Shown here piece by piece: positions 1 through 5,616 of a DNA stretch of 9,200 nucleotides. Under the pieces are notes generated by a model that was not told the origin of the DNA, ran no database searches, and was given only the letters and a program-made list of their open reading frames with translations. The DNA lies in assembly GCA_905234305.1 (NCBI GenBank), contig CAJOHT010000038.1:7555-16754 (forward strand). Reading direction: 5' to 3'. Position 1 is the stretch's first letter; every line of letters begins with the position of its first letter. The stretch is from an uncultured Ruminococcus sp. (GTDB taxonomy: Bacteria; Bacillota; Clostridia; Oscillospirales; Acutalibacteraceae). The translations under genes were made by a program, and so were the position numbers.

Positions 1-615
1 GATTCGCCGCTTGATTTCGGAATTAGCTATTCGGTAACAATTAACGACTTTACAAGAAATGATTTTTACCTGATTTTTGTAATTATTTCCGTATTCGCCT
101 ATCTTTTCACGGCTCCGATATTCTCCCCCACATATCCGTTTGTAAGCGCTGAATTAAACAAACTGGGCGCTAACGGATACTACTTTAATGATATTGGAAC
201 TTCCGCGGGTATATTTTTCCTTGCCGCTCCTGTTATAGGGTATCTTTTTGGAGGAAAAGCCCTTAAAAAGATTCCTGATAAAAAAGATAAGCGTAAATAT
301 GCTTTTATGGTTGGTGTTCCCTGTGTTTTAATGCCGCTTGTGATAATCTGCTCGGTTTGGGAAAGCGGCTACGCGATAAGATACTTTGCTGATTTTGCGT
401 GGGAAATATTAATCGGCGCGCTTATAATACTATTCTTCCTGTATATTAAGAGCGAGAATGAGGGTAAAAAACTGCTTCTATCAAGATTTATGGCGGCTTC
501 CGCTGTAGCGGCAGTTATAATTAACGCTATTTATATATTCAATTTTACTTTCGATACAAGCCATTATCCCGAAATGTCGTTTATGCTAGAGAGAATGATA
601 TCCTTCTGGAAATAA
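1..615 (+). CDS. C-terminal part of a polytopic membrane protein (5' end outside window)
   Basis: The frame is open from the first base and ends with TAA at 613-615, giving 204 visible residues with no start. Five hydrophobic stretches can be read at about residues 22-42, 66-84, 101-119, 132-149 and 163-180. A lysine-rich loop (KKIPDKKDKRK, about 89-99) and a charged loop (KSENEGKK) lie between them, so this is an integral membrane protein of the cytoplasmic membrane. The segment RYFADFAWEILIG resembles the C-terminal region of large clostridial membrane proteins of unknown or glycosyltransferase-like type, but I cannot assign a family from this part alone. A hairpin terminator follows 16 bp after the stop. 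The reading frame is certain; the function is not. The internal ATG at 307 is not a credible start, because the frame is open and membrane-like upstream of it. Confidence 0.85.
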   Translation, partial: DSPLDFGISYSVTINDFTRNDFYLIFVIISVFAYLFTAPIFSPTYPFVSAELNKLGANGYYFNDIGTSAGIFFLAAPVIGYLFGGKALKKIPDKKDKRKYAFMVGVPCVLMPLVIICSVWESGYAIRYFADFAWEILIGALIILFFLYIKSENEGKKLLLSRFMAASAVAAVIINAIYIFNFTFDTSHYPEMSFMLERMISFWK

Positions 616-630
616 TTCAATAAATGTTTT

Positions 631-660
631 ACGCCGACTCAATAGAGTCGGCGTATTTTA
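631..660 (+). terminator. Rho-independent terminator between convergent genes
   Basis: A perfect 10-bp stem, ACGCCGACTC (631-640) with GAGTCGGCGT (645-654), closes a 4-nt loop AATA. It is followed by ATTTTA on the + strand. It lies 16 bp after the stop of the upstream membrane protein gene and 25 bp before the end of the convergent lysozyme gene. The T-rich tail is on the + side only, so it best serves the + strand gene, though the stem could also slow transcription from the other side. Confidence 0.85.
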
Positions 661-679
661 TCGGTATATTTTGTATATA

Positions 680-2242
680 CTATTTAGTTTTTACTTTTAG
701 CGTTTTGCTGTAATTACTGTATACAACTTCATCATCTAAGGTGTTATAAGAACGGACTCTAACATAGTATTTTTTCCCTGAAGCAAGATTTAAGGTGGCC
801 TCATCGGATTCTGTACCTTTTATTTCCTTAGATATAACAGGAGATTTAAAATTATTATTCCGCGAATACTGAACCTCATATCCCTTACAATCCTTTTCCT
901 TAGGAGTCCAGCTTACCGTCGCTTTATTCTTTTTCATGGATTTTGCGGATAGAATCTCAACTTTTGGATAATTAGTATATGCGGAAATCTTTTTAAAAGC
1001 GCTGTAATACTTTTTGCCGTTTCGGTCATATACAGCCCGAATCTTCATAAATTGCTTTTCGCCTGAATCCAGGTCGGAATTCACATAAGAATTAGATTTA
1101 GTTATATCGATTTCGTTATAAGTTCCGTCATTTTCGTCAAGCTCGAAGATTTGATAATAATCGGCGCCCTTGGATTTAGCCCACTTTAATTTAATTTTAG
1201 TCTGATAACTGGTTGTTTTTACGCTCTTTGGAATCGCGGGTTTAACATCAAAGAATAGTGTTTTTGTTTCATAATATTTGAAATTTTTATATCTTATGAT
1301 TTTAAGTTTAGCGGTACCTGCCCTGTCGTTTTTAAAATACATAAGTTTATAATCCTTATTATATTTAAGCAGAGTCGCGCCGTCGTAAACCTTAATTCCT
1401 GAAACTTTTACCGAGGATTTATCACCTAAAGCATATGCATCTTTTAAACCTTCAACCCTCAACTTAGAGGTTTCGTCTTCGTAATCATATAAAGGATCAT
1501 AACATACATTAGCGTCAAACCTTCGACCGTAAATAGTCATAGCGTCGGAAAACTGCCATATATCCGCGATTGTATCGTTATACATTTCTTTTTTTACGGT
1601 AGTATCAAGATGATATAAATACGGCCACTGTGCATACCAAATCTTATATCCTTTATTCTGCAGCTTAGAAATATCGAGATACTGCTGGAAAAATCCCTGG
1701 AATGAATAAACTACGGGAATATAACCGTAATCTTCTACGGTATCGCAAAATTTACATACGCTTTTATAAATATAGAATTTGGATATTTTTTTCTTAGATA
1801 ACGCTTTGACTTGAACTTTATCCTCGATATCATACGCTACAGGAATAATACTCGGGTTTTTACAGTAATTACCCATACTTTTAAGCTGTTTATGTACCCA
1901 TTTAGCGCACTTAAGATTATCGCTTATACTGTAAACATAAGAATACACATATACGCCGAATTCAATACCGTTCTCTACACATTTCTTTACATTCTCTTTA
2001 AATCGAACGTCAAGATAACCTCCTGAGGTTTTATAATATCCCAAACGGATAATAGCGAACTCAACATCGGCTTTTTTCATCTCGTCAATTTTAATATTGT
2101 CATTCCATGTTGAAACATCGACTCCATAATGGAAATCATCATTCTTTTTTATATCCTTGAGCTTAACGGCGCCTGCGGGAATAACCGATAAAAGAGTTAT
2201 TACCGTTAACAAAATCGGGATAAAAGTTTTTCTTAATCTCAT
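680..2242 (-). CDS. Secreted GH25 lysozyme with Ig-like and FN3-like modules
   Basis: A 520-residue exported protein. The N-terminus MRLRKTF followed by a hydrophobic run to about residue 25 is a signal peptide with a likely cleavage near PAGA-V. Residues about 37-252 form a glycoside hydrolase family 25 (muramidase) domain: GVDVSTW holds the conserved Asp42, AYDIED (137-141) carries the acidic pair D138/E140, and DIWQFSD (227-233) plus RFDANVCYDP close the barrel. Known members cleave the MurNAc-GlcNAc bond of peptidoglycan. Residues about 262-334 resemble the small clostridial surface Ig-like module (Asp-Tyr-x-x-x-Tyr and a Gly-Thr-Ala core). Two FN3-like domains follow (about 338-424 and 427-519). 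No LPXTG, choline-binding or SLH anchor is visible, so it is probably released or held through the accessory domains. The start is supported by AAAAAAGGA (2260-2252), 9 nt upstream. Role in wall turnover or lysis of neighbouring bacteria is inference. Confidence 0.93.
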   Translation of the reverse strand: MRLRKTFIPILLTVITLLSVIPAGAVKLKDIKKNDDFHYGVDVSTWNDNIKIDEMKKADVEFAIIRLGYYKTSGGYLDVRFKENVKKCVENGIEFGVYVYSYVYSISDNLKCAKWVHKQLKSMGNYCKNPSIIPVAYDIEDKVQVKALSKKKISKFYIYKSVCKFCDTVEDYGYIPVVYSFQGFFQQYLDISKLQNKGYKIWYAQWPYLYHLDTTVKKEMYNDTIADIWQFSDAMTIYGRRFDANVCYDPLYDYEDETSKLRVEGLKDAYALGDKSSVKVSGIKVYDGATLLKYNKDYKLMYFKNDRAGTAKLKIIRYKNFKYYETKTLFFDVKPAIPKSVKTTSYQTKIKLKWAKSKGADYYQIFELDENDGTYNEIDITKSNSYVNSDLDSGEKQFMKIRAVYDRNGKKYYSAFKKISAYTNYPKVEILSAKSMKKNKATVSWTPKEKDCKGYEVQYSRNNNFKSPVISKEIKGTESDEATLNLASGKKYYVRVRSYNTLDDEVVYSNYSKTLKVKTK

Positions 2243-2274
2243 TTTTTCATATCCTTTTTTTAAATTTGATTTTT

Positions 2275-2303
2275 ATTATACTATAAAAAACTTAATAATA
2301 CAA
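2275..2303 (-). promoter_or_regulatory. Sigma-A-type promoter of the GH25 lysozyme gene
   Basis: On the minus strand, -35 TTGTAT (2303-2298) and -10 TATAAT (2280-2275) are separated by 17 bp. The expected transcript start near 2268 leaves a leader of about 25 nt that contains the ribosome binding site. Confidence 0.7.
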
Positions 2304-2340
2304 GGAATAATATAAATTGCCACTTTTTTTCAGTAATAAT

Positions 2341-2369
2341 TTGCAATTTTTTGCATTTTATTCTATACT
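2341..2369 (+). promoter_or_regulatory. Sigma-A-type promoter of the 226-aa protein gene
   Basis: -35 TTGCAA (2341-2346) and -10 TATACT (2364-2369) are spaced by 17 bp. Transcription would start near 2374-2376, only about 11-13 nt before the ATG at 2387. The putative ribosome binding site GGTGA (2376-2380) would then lie at the extreme 5' end of the mRNA. Confidence 0.65.
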
Positions 2370-2386
2370 ATAGTTGGTGATAATTT

Positions 2387-3067
2387 ATGTTTACGTTTAC
2401 AATTGAAAACGCGGATTTTTTAAATGATTTTTATAAGGAGTTCAAAGAGTATGTACGAAGCATGTACGGATATACCGCGCAATTCCTTATTGAGCCTACT
2501 TTAATGGAAGAATATAAGGAGCAGGAAAAGCTCACGCTTATTCTTATTAACAAATGCATATACCAAAATGTTTTCAATATGATGGCTCAGCTTGACAACA
2601 ATATGGTATTTTCCTCGTTATCGTGTCTTGAAAACGCTCTTTATAATATCCGCCTTTTTAAAGCTCTTAAAATTAACAGGCATAATCTGTATAAATATAT
2701 GACAGACGAGTATTTCGACCTCATTAAATGCGAGGAAATCGCCGACAAAAACACGGAATTAAAGGATAAAAACGAATTTTCGGTAAGGGATTTTTATAAA
2801 GAGATTAAAACTCTTAACCGATTTGAGGATATTAAAATGATTATGCCGTCACAAATCCACGAAGGAAGCCTGTATATGGGATTATCCAACGGTAACGAGC
2901 TTAGCGATAAGCTCCAGGATAAAATAAGAGGATATATAATCTCGATGTACAGAGCCTTAAGTTCACACAACGACCTATTCTTCAACGGCGGTATCGATAA
3001 AGAAGCCGAGGAAATTGAAGGAAGCCTTTATAGAAAATTTATGGATTACATAAGACTTTACGTTTGA
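2387..3067 (+). CDS. Hypothetical protein, 226 aa, unrecognised family
   Basis: I do not recognise this protein. It has its own promoter and a GGTGA ribosome binding site 6 nt before the ATG, and normal codon use for the window, so it is a real gene. It has no signal peptide and no membrane segment and is probably cytosolic. The sequence is rich in charged and aromatic residues with helical spacing throughout. Notable stretches are LINKCIYQNVFNMMAQLDNN and SLSCLENALYNIRLFKALK (about 53-95), a Lys/Asp/Glu-rich middle (about 114-145), and a basic-aromatic C-terminal helix around KLQDKIRGYIISMYRAL. No catalytic motif, zinc site or nucleotide-binding loop is visible. The gene is divergent from the lysozyme gene and its last 10 bp overlap the end of the convergent DUF3783 gene. 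A helical scaffold or regulatory protein is possible, but this is a guess. Confidence 0.8.
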   Translation: MFTFTIENADFLNDFYKEFKEYVRSMYGYTAQFLIEPTLMEEYKEQEKLTLILINKCIYQNVFNMMAQLDNNMVFSSLSCLENALYNIRLFKALKINRHNLYKYMTDEYFDLIKCEEIADKNTELKDKNEFSVRDFYKEIKTLNRFEDIKMIMPSQIHEGSLYMGLSNGNELSDKLQDKIRGYIISMYRALSSHNDLFFNGGIDKEAEEIEGSLYRKFMDYIRLYV

Positions 3068-3435
3068 TGGTACGATTTTCCGCTCTGCATTGCTTTATGC
3101 TCAGCGGATATTTCCGTATATAGCTCAAATGAGGTAAAATGACGATTTGTATCGGTAAGCACTGCTTTAAGTGCTACGGAGGCTTTTCTCTTGCGAATAA
3201 GAGCAAGGAAAATATTTAGTATTCCTTCATTAAAGCCAGCCATAAAGAGTATTTCTTCGTTAAAGCTCTCCCCTTCACGTTTAACTTCATCCTCACTTAA
3301 CCCCAAAAGATATTCAAGAGTGTAAGCGTATTCTTGCTTTTCGATATCCCTGTAGTTTATATTCAATTTACGGCAGATGTTTTTTATTTCAATGGATTTT
3401 TTCTTTTCTATGTTATAGAGTAAAAGCGTTTGCAT
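3058..3435 (-). CDS. DUF3783 domain protein
   Basis: A 125-residue protein. The C-terminal half (about residues 58-113) matches DUF3783 from memory: FNEEILFMAGFNEGILN, followed by a basic FLALIRKRKASVALKAVLT stretch and TNRHFTSFELYTEISAEH. The N-terminal 50 residues start with a beta-like MQTLLLYNI and a Lys-rich helix, as in other members. The function of the family is unknown; it is common in Clostridia. The ATG at 3435 is preceded by AAGGTGA (3446-3440) with 4 nt spacing. The gene has a consensus promoter that overlaps, face to face, the promoter of the neighbouring radical SAM gene. Its end overlaps the end of the convergent 226-aa gene by 10 bp, and no terminator separates the two. Confidence 0.88.
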   Translation of the reverse strand: MQTLLLYNIEKKKSIEIKNICRKLNINYRDIEKQEYAYTLEYLLGLSEDEVKREGESFNEEILFMAGFNEGILNIFLALIRKRKASVALKAVLTDTNRHFTSFELYTEISAEHKAMQSGKSYHQT

Positions 3436-3458
3436 AAAATCACCTTATTAATTATAAA
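3430..3458 (+). promoter_or_regulatory. Likely sigma-A promoter of the radical SAM - rubrerythrin operon
   Basis: -35 TTGCAT (3430-3435) and -10 TATAAA (3453-3458) are separated by 17 bp. The -35 covers the start codon of the DUF3783 gene, and the -10 overlaps the -10 of the opposing consensus promoter. The expected leader for the radical SAM gene is about 18 nt. Confidence 0.5.
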
Positions 3459-3479
3459 AAATATTTTAAATGTTGTCAA
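3451..3479 (-). promoter_or_regulatory. Perfect consensus sigma-A promoter of the DUF3783 gene
   Basis: On the minus strand, -35 TTGACA (3479-3474) and -10 TATAAT (3456-3451) are exactly 17 bp apart: every base matches the consensus. Transcription would start near 3444-3446, at or inside the AAGGTGA ribosome binding site, giving a leader of about 10 nt. The -10 shares bases with the -10 of the opposing promoter. Confidence 0.75.
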
Positions 3480-3482
3480 ATT

Positions 3483-4394
3483 ATGAAACATTATAATTCT
3501 TTTAACGAATATTGCAAAAAGAAATATGGTAAAAAAATTTATAAACTCTCAATAAGCGGCGGTATGACCTGTCCTAACCGTGACGGCACTCTTGATACGA
3601 GAGGCTGTATATTCTGCTCCTCAGGCGGCTCGGGCGAATTTTCTAGTGCGTATAGCACGGATATCATATCTCAGCTTAACGAGGCAAAAAAGCGCGTAGA
3701 AGCTAAAACTAAAGATAATTTATATATAGCTTACTTTCAGCCTTTTTCTAATACATATGCCGATGTTGATTATTTAAGAGATATTTATTATAAAGCGATT
3801 AAACCTGATTATATCGTCGGCTTATCTATCGCGACAAGACCTGATTGTATAAATAAAGAAATATTAAAACTGCTTTCGGGAATTAATAAAATAAAGCCCG
3901 TTACCGTAGAGCTTGGGCTGCAGACTATTCATGAAAGCACAGCCGAATATATAAGACGCGGCTATCCCCTTTCCGTATACGTAAAAGCCGTTAATGATTT
4001 ACATAAAATAAAAATTGAGGTAGTCACTCACCTTATTATAGGCTTACCTTATGAAAGCGAAGAAATGATTTTAGATTCGGTAAGATACGTCGGTAAGCTG
4101 ACTGACGGTATAAAGCTGCAACTCCTGCACATACTAAAAGGAACGGATCTTGAAAAAGAATATTTACAGAACAAATTTGAGGTTTTAAGTCTTGAAAAAT
4201 ATACAGATTTAATATGTAAATCTATTGCGCTTTTGCCTGAAAACGTTGTCATACATCGAATAACGGGCGACGGAGATAAACGCGGGCTTATCGCTCCCCT
4301 GTGGAGCGCGGATAAAAAGCGCGTGTTAAATTATATAAATAAAGAACTTGACAGACGTTGTGTTAAACAAGGAGGAAAATTATGTCAGACGTAA
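3483..4394 (+). CDS. Radical SAM protein, TIGR01212 / YhcC family
   Basis: A 303-residue radical SAM enzyme. The opening ([20 protein letters not shown], then [10 protein letters not shown] and RGCIFC) is the hallmark of the TIGR01212 (E. coli YhcC-like, Elp3-related) family. Cys30, Cys42 and Cys45 should bind the [4Fe-4S] cluster that cleaves S-adenosylmethionine. Later family blocks are [11 protein letters not shown] (about 80-90), [20 protein letters not shown] and HLIIGLPYE, all typical of the partial TIM barrel. Length is normal for the family and the true substrate is not firmly established; a tRNA- or protein-modifying role is only suggested by Elp3 relatedness. The ATG at 3483 fits the family start, but no Shine-Dalgarno sequence is visible in the 20 nt before it, so initiation may be weak. 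Its last 13 nt overlap the rubrerythrin gene, whose ribosome binding site lies inside it. Confidence 0.92.
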   Translation: MKHYNSFNEYCKKKYGKKIYKLSISGGMTCPNRDGTLDTRGCIFCSSGGSGEFSSAYSTDIISQLNEAKKRVEAKTKDNLYIAYFQPFSNTYADVDYLRDIYYKAIKPDYIVGLSIATRPDCINKEILKLLSGINKIKPVTVELGLQTIHESTAEYIRRGYPLSVYVKAVNDLHKIKIEVVTHLIIGLPYESEEMILDSVRYVGKLTDGIKLQLLHILKGTDLEKEYLQNKFEVLSLEKYTDLICKSIALLPENVVIHRITGDGDKRGLIAPLWSADKKRVLNYINKELDRRCVKQGGKLCQT

Positions 4395-4933
4395 AAAAGA
4401 ATCCCTACGCGGGAACTCAGACAGAAAAGAACTTAGAGGTGGCTTTCGCAGGCGAATCGCAGGCGAGAAATAAATACACATATTTCGCTTCTGTCGCAAA
4501 AAAAGAAGGCTACCAGCAGATTTCGGCATTGTTCCAAAAAACCGCCGATAACGAAAAAGAACACGCTAAGCTCTGGTTCAAGGAGCTTCAAGGTATCGGT
4601 ACCACAACAGATAACCTTAAGGCAGCGGCTGACGGTGAAAATTATGAATGGACGGATATGTACGAGAATTTCGCTAAAACAGCCGACGAGGAAGGCTTCC
4701 ACGAGCTTGCCGAAAAATTCAGAGGCGTAGCCGCGATTGAGAAAATGCACGAGGAACGCTACAGAGCGCTTCTTAATAATATCGAAACCGCTCAGGTATT
4801 TGAAAAGAGCGAAGTCAAGGTATGGGAATGCCGTAACTGCGGCCATATCGTAGTAGGTACGAAGGCTCCCGAAATTTGCCCAGTGTGCGCCCATCCGCAG
4901 AGCTTCTTCGAAATCCACGCGGAGAATTATTAA
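4382..4933 (+). CDS. rbr: Rubrerythrin
   Basis: A 183-residue cytoplasmic rubrerythrin, which reduces hydrogen peroxide in anaerobes using electrons from rubredoxin or NADH-linked reductases. Residues about 14-135 form the ferritin-like four-helix bundle. GESQARNKY holds a ligand Glu25, DNEKEH gives E58xxH61, and EKMHEERY gives E120xxH123, consistent with the diiron site. The C-terminal rubredoxin-like domain carries C150-x-x-C153 (ECRNCG) and C166-x-x-C169 (ICPVCA) for a single Fe(SCys)4 centre. Length and domain order are those of classical rubrerythrin. The start is decided by a strong AAGGAGG (4369-4375), 6 nt before the ATG. It overlaps the upstream radical SAM gene by 13 nt, so the two are probably co-transcribed, and a strong terminator follows. 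A shared role in oxidative stress is inference; the pairing may be incidental. Confidence 0.97.
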   Translation: MSDVKKNPYAGTQTEKNLEVAFAGESQARNKYTYFASVAKKEGYQQISALFQKTADNEKEHAKLWFKELQGIGTTTDNLKAAADGENYEWTDMYENFAKTADEEGFHELAEKFRGVAAIEKMHEERYRALLNNIETAQVFEKSEVKVWECRNCGHIVVGTKAPEICPVCAHPQSFFEIHAENY

Positions 4934-4948
4934 TAATGTTCAAAGATA

Positions 4949-4980
4949 AACAGCGTGTCATTTGGCACGCTGTTGTTTTA
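4949..4980 (+). terminator. Rho-independent terminator after rubrerythrin
   Basis: An 11-bp stem AACAGCGTGTC (4949-4959) with GGCACGCTGTT (4964-4974), including one G-U pair, closes a 4-nt loop and is followed by GTTTTA. It lies 15 bp after the rubrerythrin stop and ends the radical SAM - rubrerythrin transcript. Confidence 0.88.
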
Positions 4981-4999
4981 TATGTTAATCTGCGCGATA

Positions 5000-5059
5000 A
5001 CTTCCATCTCAAACCCGCGAGCCGCGGGAGCCAAATCCGCCTTTGGAAAAACAAATTTG
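5000..5059 (+). repeat. Probable degenerate third relative of the 142-bp repeat
   Basis: ACTTCCATCTCAAACC (5000-5015) matches 15 of 16 bases of 5155-5170 in the first full repeat. A hairpin CCCGCG/CGCGGG (5014-5019 and 5023-5028) follows, at the place where the full copies also have a small hairpin, and then GGAAAAAC (5045-5052), close to GGGAAAAC of the full copies. The rest has diverged or been lost. The match is short, so the relationship is tentative. Confidence 0.4.
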
Positions 5060-5093
5060 TATTTATAACATCATCAACGGCGGGATTAAAATA

Positions 5094-5118
5094 ACTGAGA
5101 ACTGACTACTGTGAACTG
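5094..5118. repeat. Short tandem-like pair ACTGAGAACTG / ACTGTGAACTG
   Basis: Two 11-bp units differing at one base lie at 5094-5104 and 5108-5118, just before the first full 142-bp repeat. They are non-coding and may be a remnant of a simple repeat. No function is apparent. Confidence 0.5.
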
Positions 5119-5124
5119 CTTTGG

Positions 5125-5266
5125 TGCAGAGAGAATACGGTCATCTATGCAAGGACTTTCATCTCAAACCGTGGGTTCACGTTTATGGGAAAACTATCTG
5201 CTGCGCTCCTCCCTAAAATTGTCCCACTGGGACAATTTCTTAACGGTCGGCTTCGAATCCCTCTCT
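5125..5266 (+). repeat. 142-bp direct repeat, copy 1 (MITE-like, tRNA-Ser-derived end)
   Basis: This copy aligns without gaps to 5285-5426, with 7 mismatches in 142 bp by hand count. The last 95 bp (5172-5266) are identical between the copies. The unit begins TGCAGAGAGA and ends TTCGAATCCCTCTCT; the end matches the T-arm and acceptor strand of tRNA-Ser, and the start resembles its complement, so the unit has rough terminal inverted repeats. Inside lies a palindrome AAATTGTCCCA/TGGGACAATTT (5216-5226, 5228-5238). The short frames across it do not look like protein: their codons simply follow the repeat and tRNA sequence. The structure is that of a small non-autonomous element or a structured RNA; which one cannot be decided here. 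Confidence 0.85.
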
Positions 5267-5293
5267 TAATTGCTTCGCAATTAATGCAGAGAG
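5261..5293. repeat. Palindromic junction between the two repeat copies
   Basis: TTAATTGC (5266-5273) pairs perfectly with GCAATTAA (5277-5284) around a 3-nt loop. The stem can continue with CTCTC (5261-5265) and GAGAG (5289-5293) past a 4-nt bulge. The end of copy 1 and the start of copy 2 therefore form one long hairpin. It has no strong T-tail on either side, so a terminator role is less likely. Confidence 0.6.
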
Positions 5294-5426
5294 AGTATAT
5301 TCATCTATGCGAGGACTTTCATCTCGAACCTTGGGTTCACGTTTATGGGAAAACTATCTGCTGCGCTCCTCCCTAAAATTGTCCCACTGGGACAATTTCT
5401 TAACGGTCGGCTTCGAATCCCTCTCT
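5285..5426 (+). repeat. 142-bp direct repeat, copy 2
   Basis: This copy lies exactly 160 bp after copy 1, with an 18-bp spacer. It differs from copy 1 mainly in the first 50 bp. The inner palindrome is at 5376-5386 and 5388-5398. The hairpin GAACC-TTG-GGTTC (5326-5338) is better paired here than in copy 1. The right end runs into CTCTCTCTTTTTT (5421-5433). Its last bases with the next C (5412-5427) are a perfect 16-bp inverted copy of 5486-5501 inside tRNA-Ser. Confidence 0.85.
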
Positions 5427-5501
5427 CTTTTTTGCGCAATAAAAAACAGACACTCCGTATGGAGTGCCTGTTTTTTACTGGCGCAGAGAGAGGGATTCGA
5501 A
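5412..5501. repeat. 16-bp perfect inverted repeat shared by repeat copy 2 and tRNA-Ser
   Basis: TTCGAATCCCTCTCTC (5412-5427) is the exact reverse complement of 5486-5501, the T-loop, T-stem and acceptor strand of tRNA-Ser. The arms flank the tRNA terminator hairpin. Pairing of the two arms in a read-through transcript would compete with tRNA folding. Confidence 0.8.
5441..5476 (-). terminator. Rho-independent terminator of tRNA-Ser
   Basis: A 16-bp stem, 5441-5456 with 5461-5476, closes a 4-nt loop. On the minus strand all positions pair, with one G-U, and the stem ends in CTGTTTTTT. On the + strand the same position is an A-C mismatch. This shows the hairpin is built for minus-strand transcription, directly after the tRNA. 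Confidence 0.88.
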
Positions 5502-5569
5502 CCCTCGGTACGGGGTATCCGTACACATGATTTCCAATCATGCTCCTTCGGCCTCTCGGACATCTCTGC
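5479..5569 (-). tRNA. tRNA-Ser(GGA), CCA encoded
   Basis: The minus strand folds as a class II tRNA of 91 nt. Acceptor GCAGAGA (5569-5563) pairs with TCTCTGC (5489-5483). The D-arm is TCC/GGA. The anticodon arm CATGA-TTGGAAA-TCATG carries anticodon GGA at 5535-5533. The long variable arm GTACGG/CCGTAC is typical of serine tRNA. The T-arm is GAGGG-TTCGAAT-CCCTC. The discriminator is G (5482), the identity base of tRNA-Ser, followed by an encoded CCA (5481-5479). It reads UCC and UCU codons. It lies downstream of the TIGR03936 gene and has its own promoter and terminator. Confidence 0.97.
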
Positions 5570-5584
5570 AAAGCGACCTTGACT

Positions 5585-5613
5585 ATTATATAGCAAGAGC
5601 CGAAAAAAATCAA
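5585..5613 (-). promoter_or_regulatory. Sigma-A promoter of tRNA-Ser
   Basis: On the minus strand, -35 TTGATT (5613-5608) and -10 TATAAT (5590-5585) are 17 bp apart. The start would fall near 5578, about 9 nt before the mature tRNA 5' end. The -35 begins 4 bp after the stop codon of the upstream TIGR03936 gene, and no terminator lies between them. Confidence 0.75.
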
Positions 5614-5616
5614 GTT

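Noticed and set aside
4433..4918. 161-codon open frame antisense to rubrerythrin
   Set aside because: It is an antisense shadow of a highly confident gene, with no family resemblance and no promoter or ribosome binding site.
4815..5094. Open frames on both strands running from the end of rubrerythrin across its terminator
   Set aside because: They overlap the rubredoxin domain coding region and the terminator hairpin and have no protein-like features.
5125..5426. Possible CRISPR array
   Set aside because: Only two full copies exist, the unit is 142 bp with an 18-bp spacer, and no cas gene is present. The dimensions do not fit CRISPR.
5185..5613. Several open frames of 60-102 codons on both strands across the repeats and tRNA-Ser
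   Set aside because: They are translations of repeat and tRNA sequence: the same peptide strings recur in different frames and parts such as EGFEPS and HDFQSCSFG come from the antisense of tRNA-Ser. They lack ribosome binding sites and a sensible start. Such peptides are a familiar annotation artefact in Clostridia.
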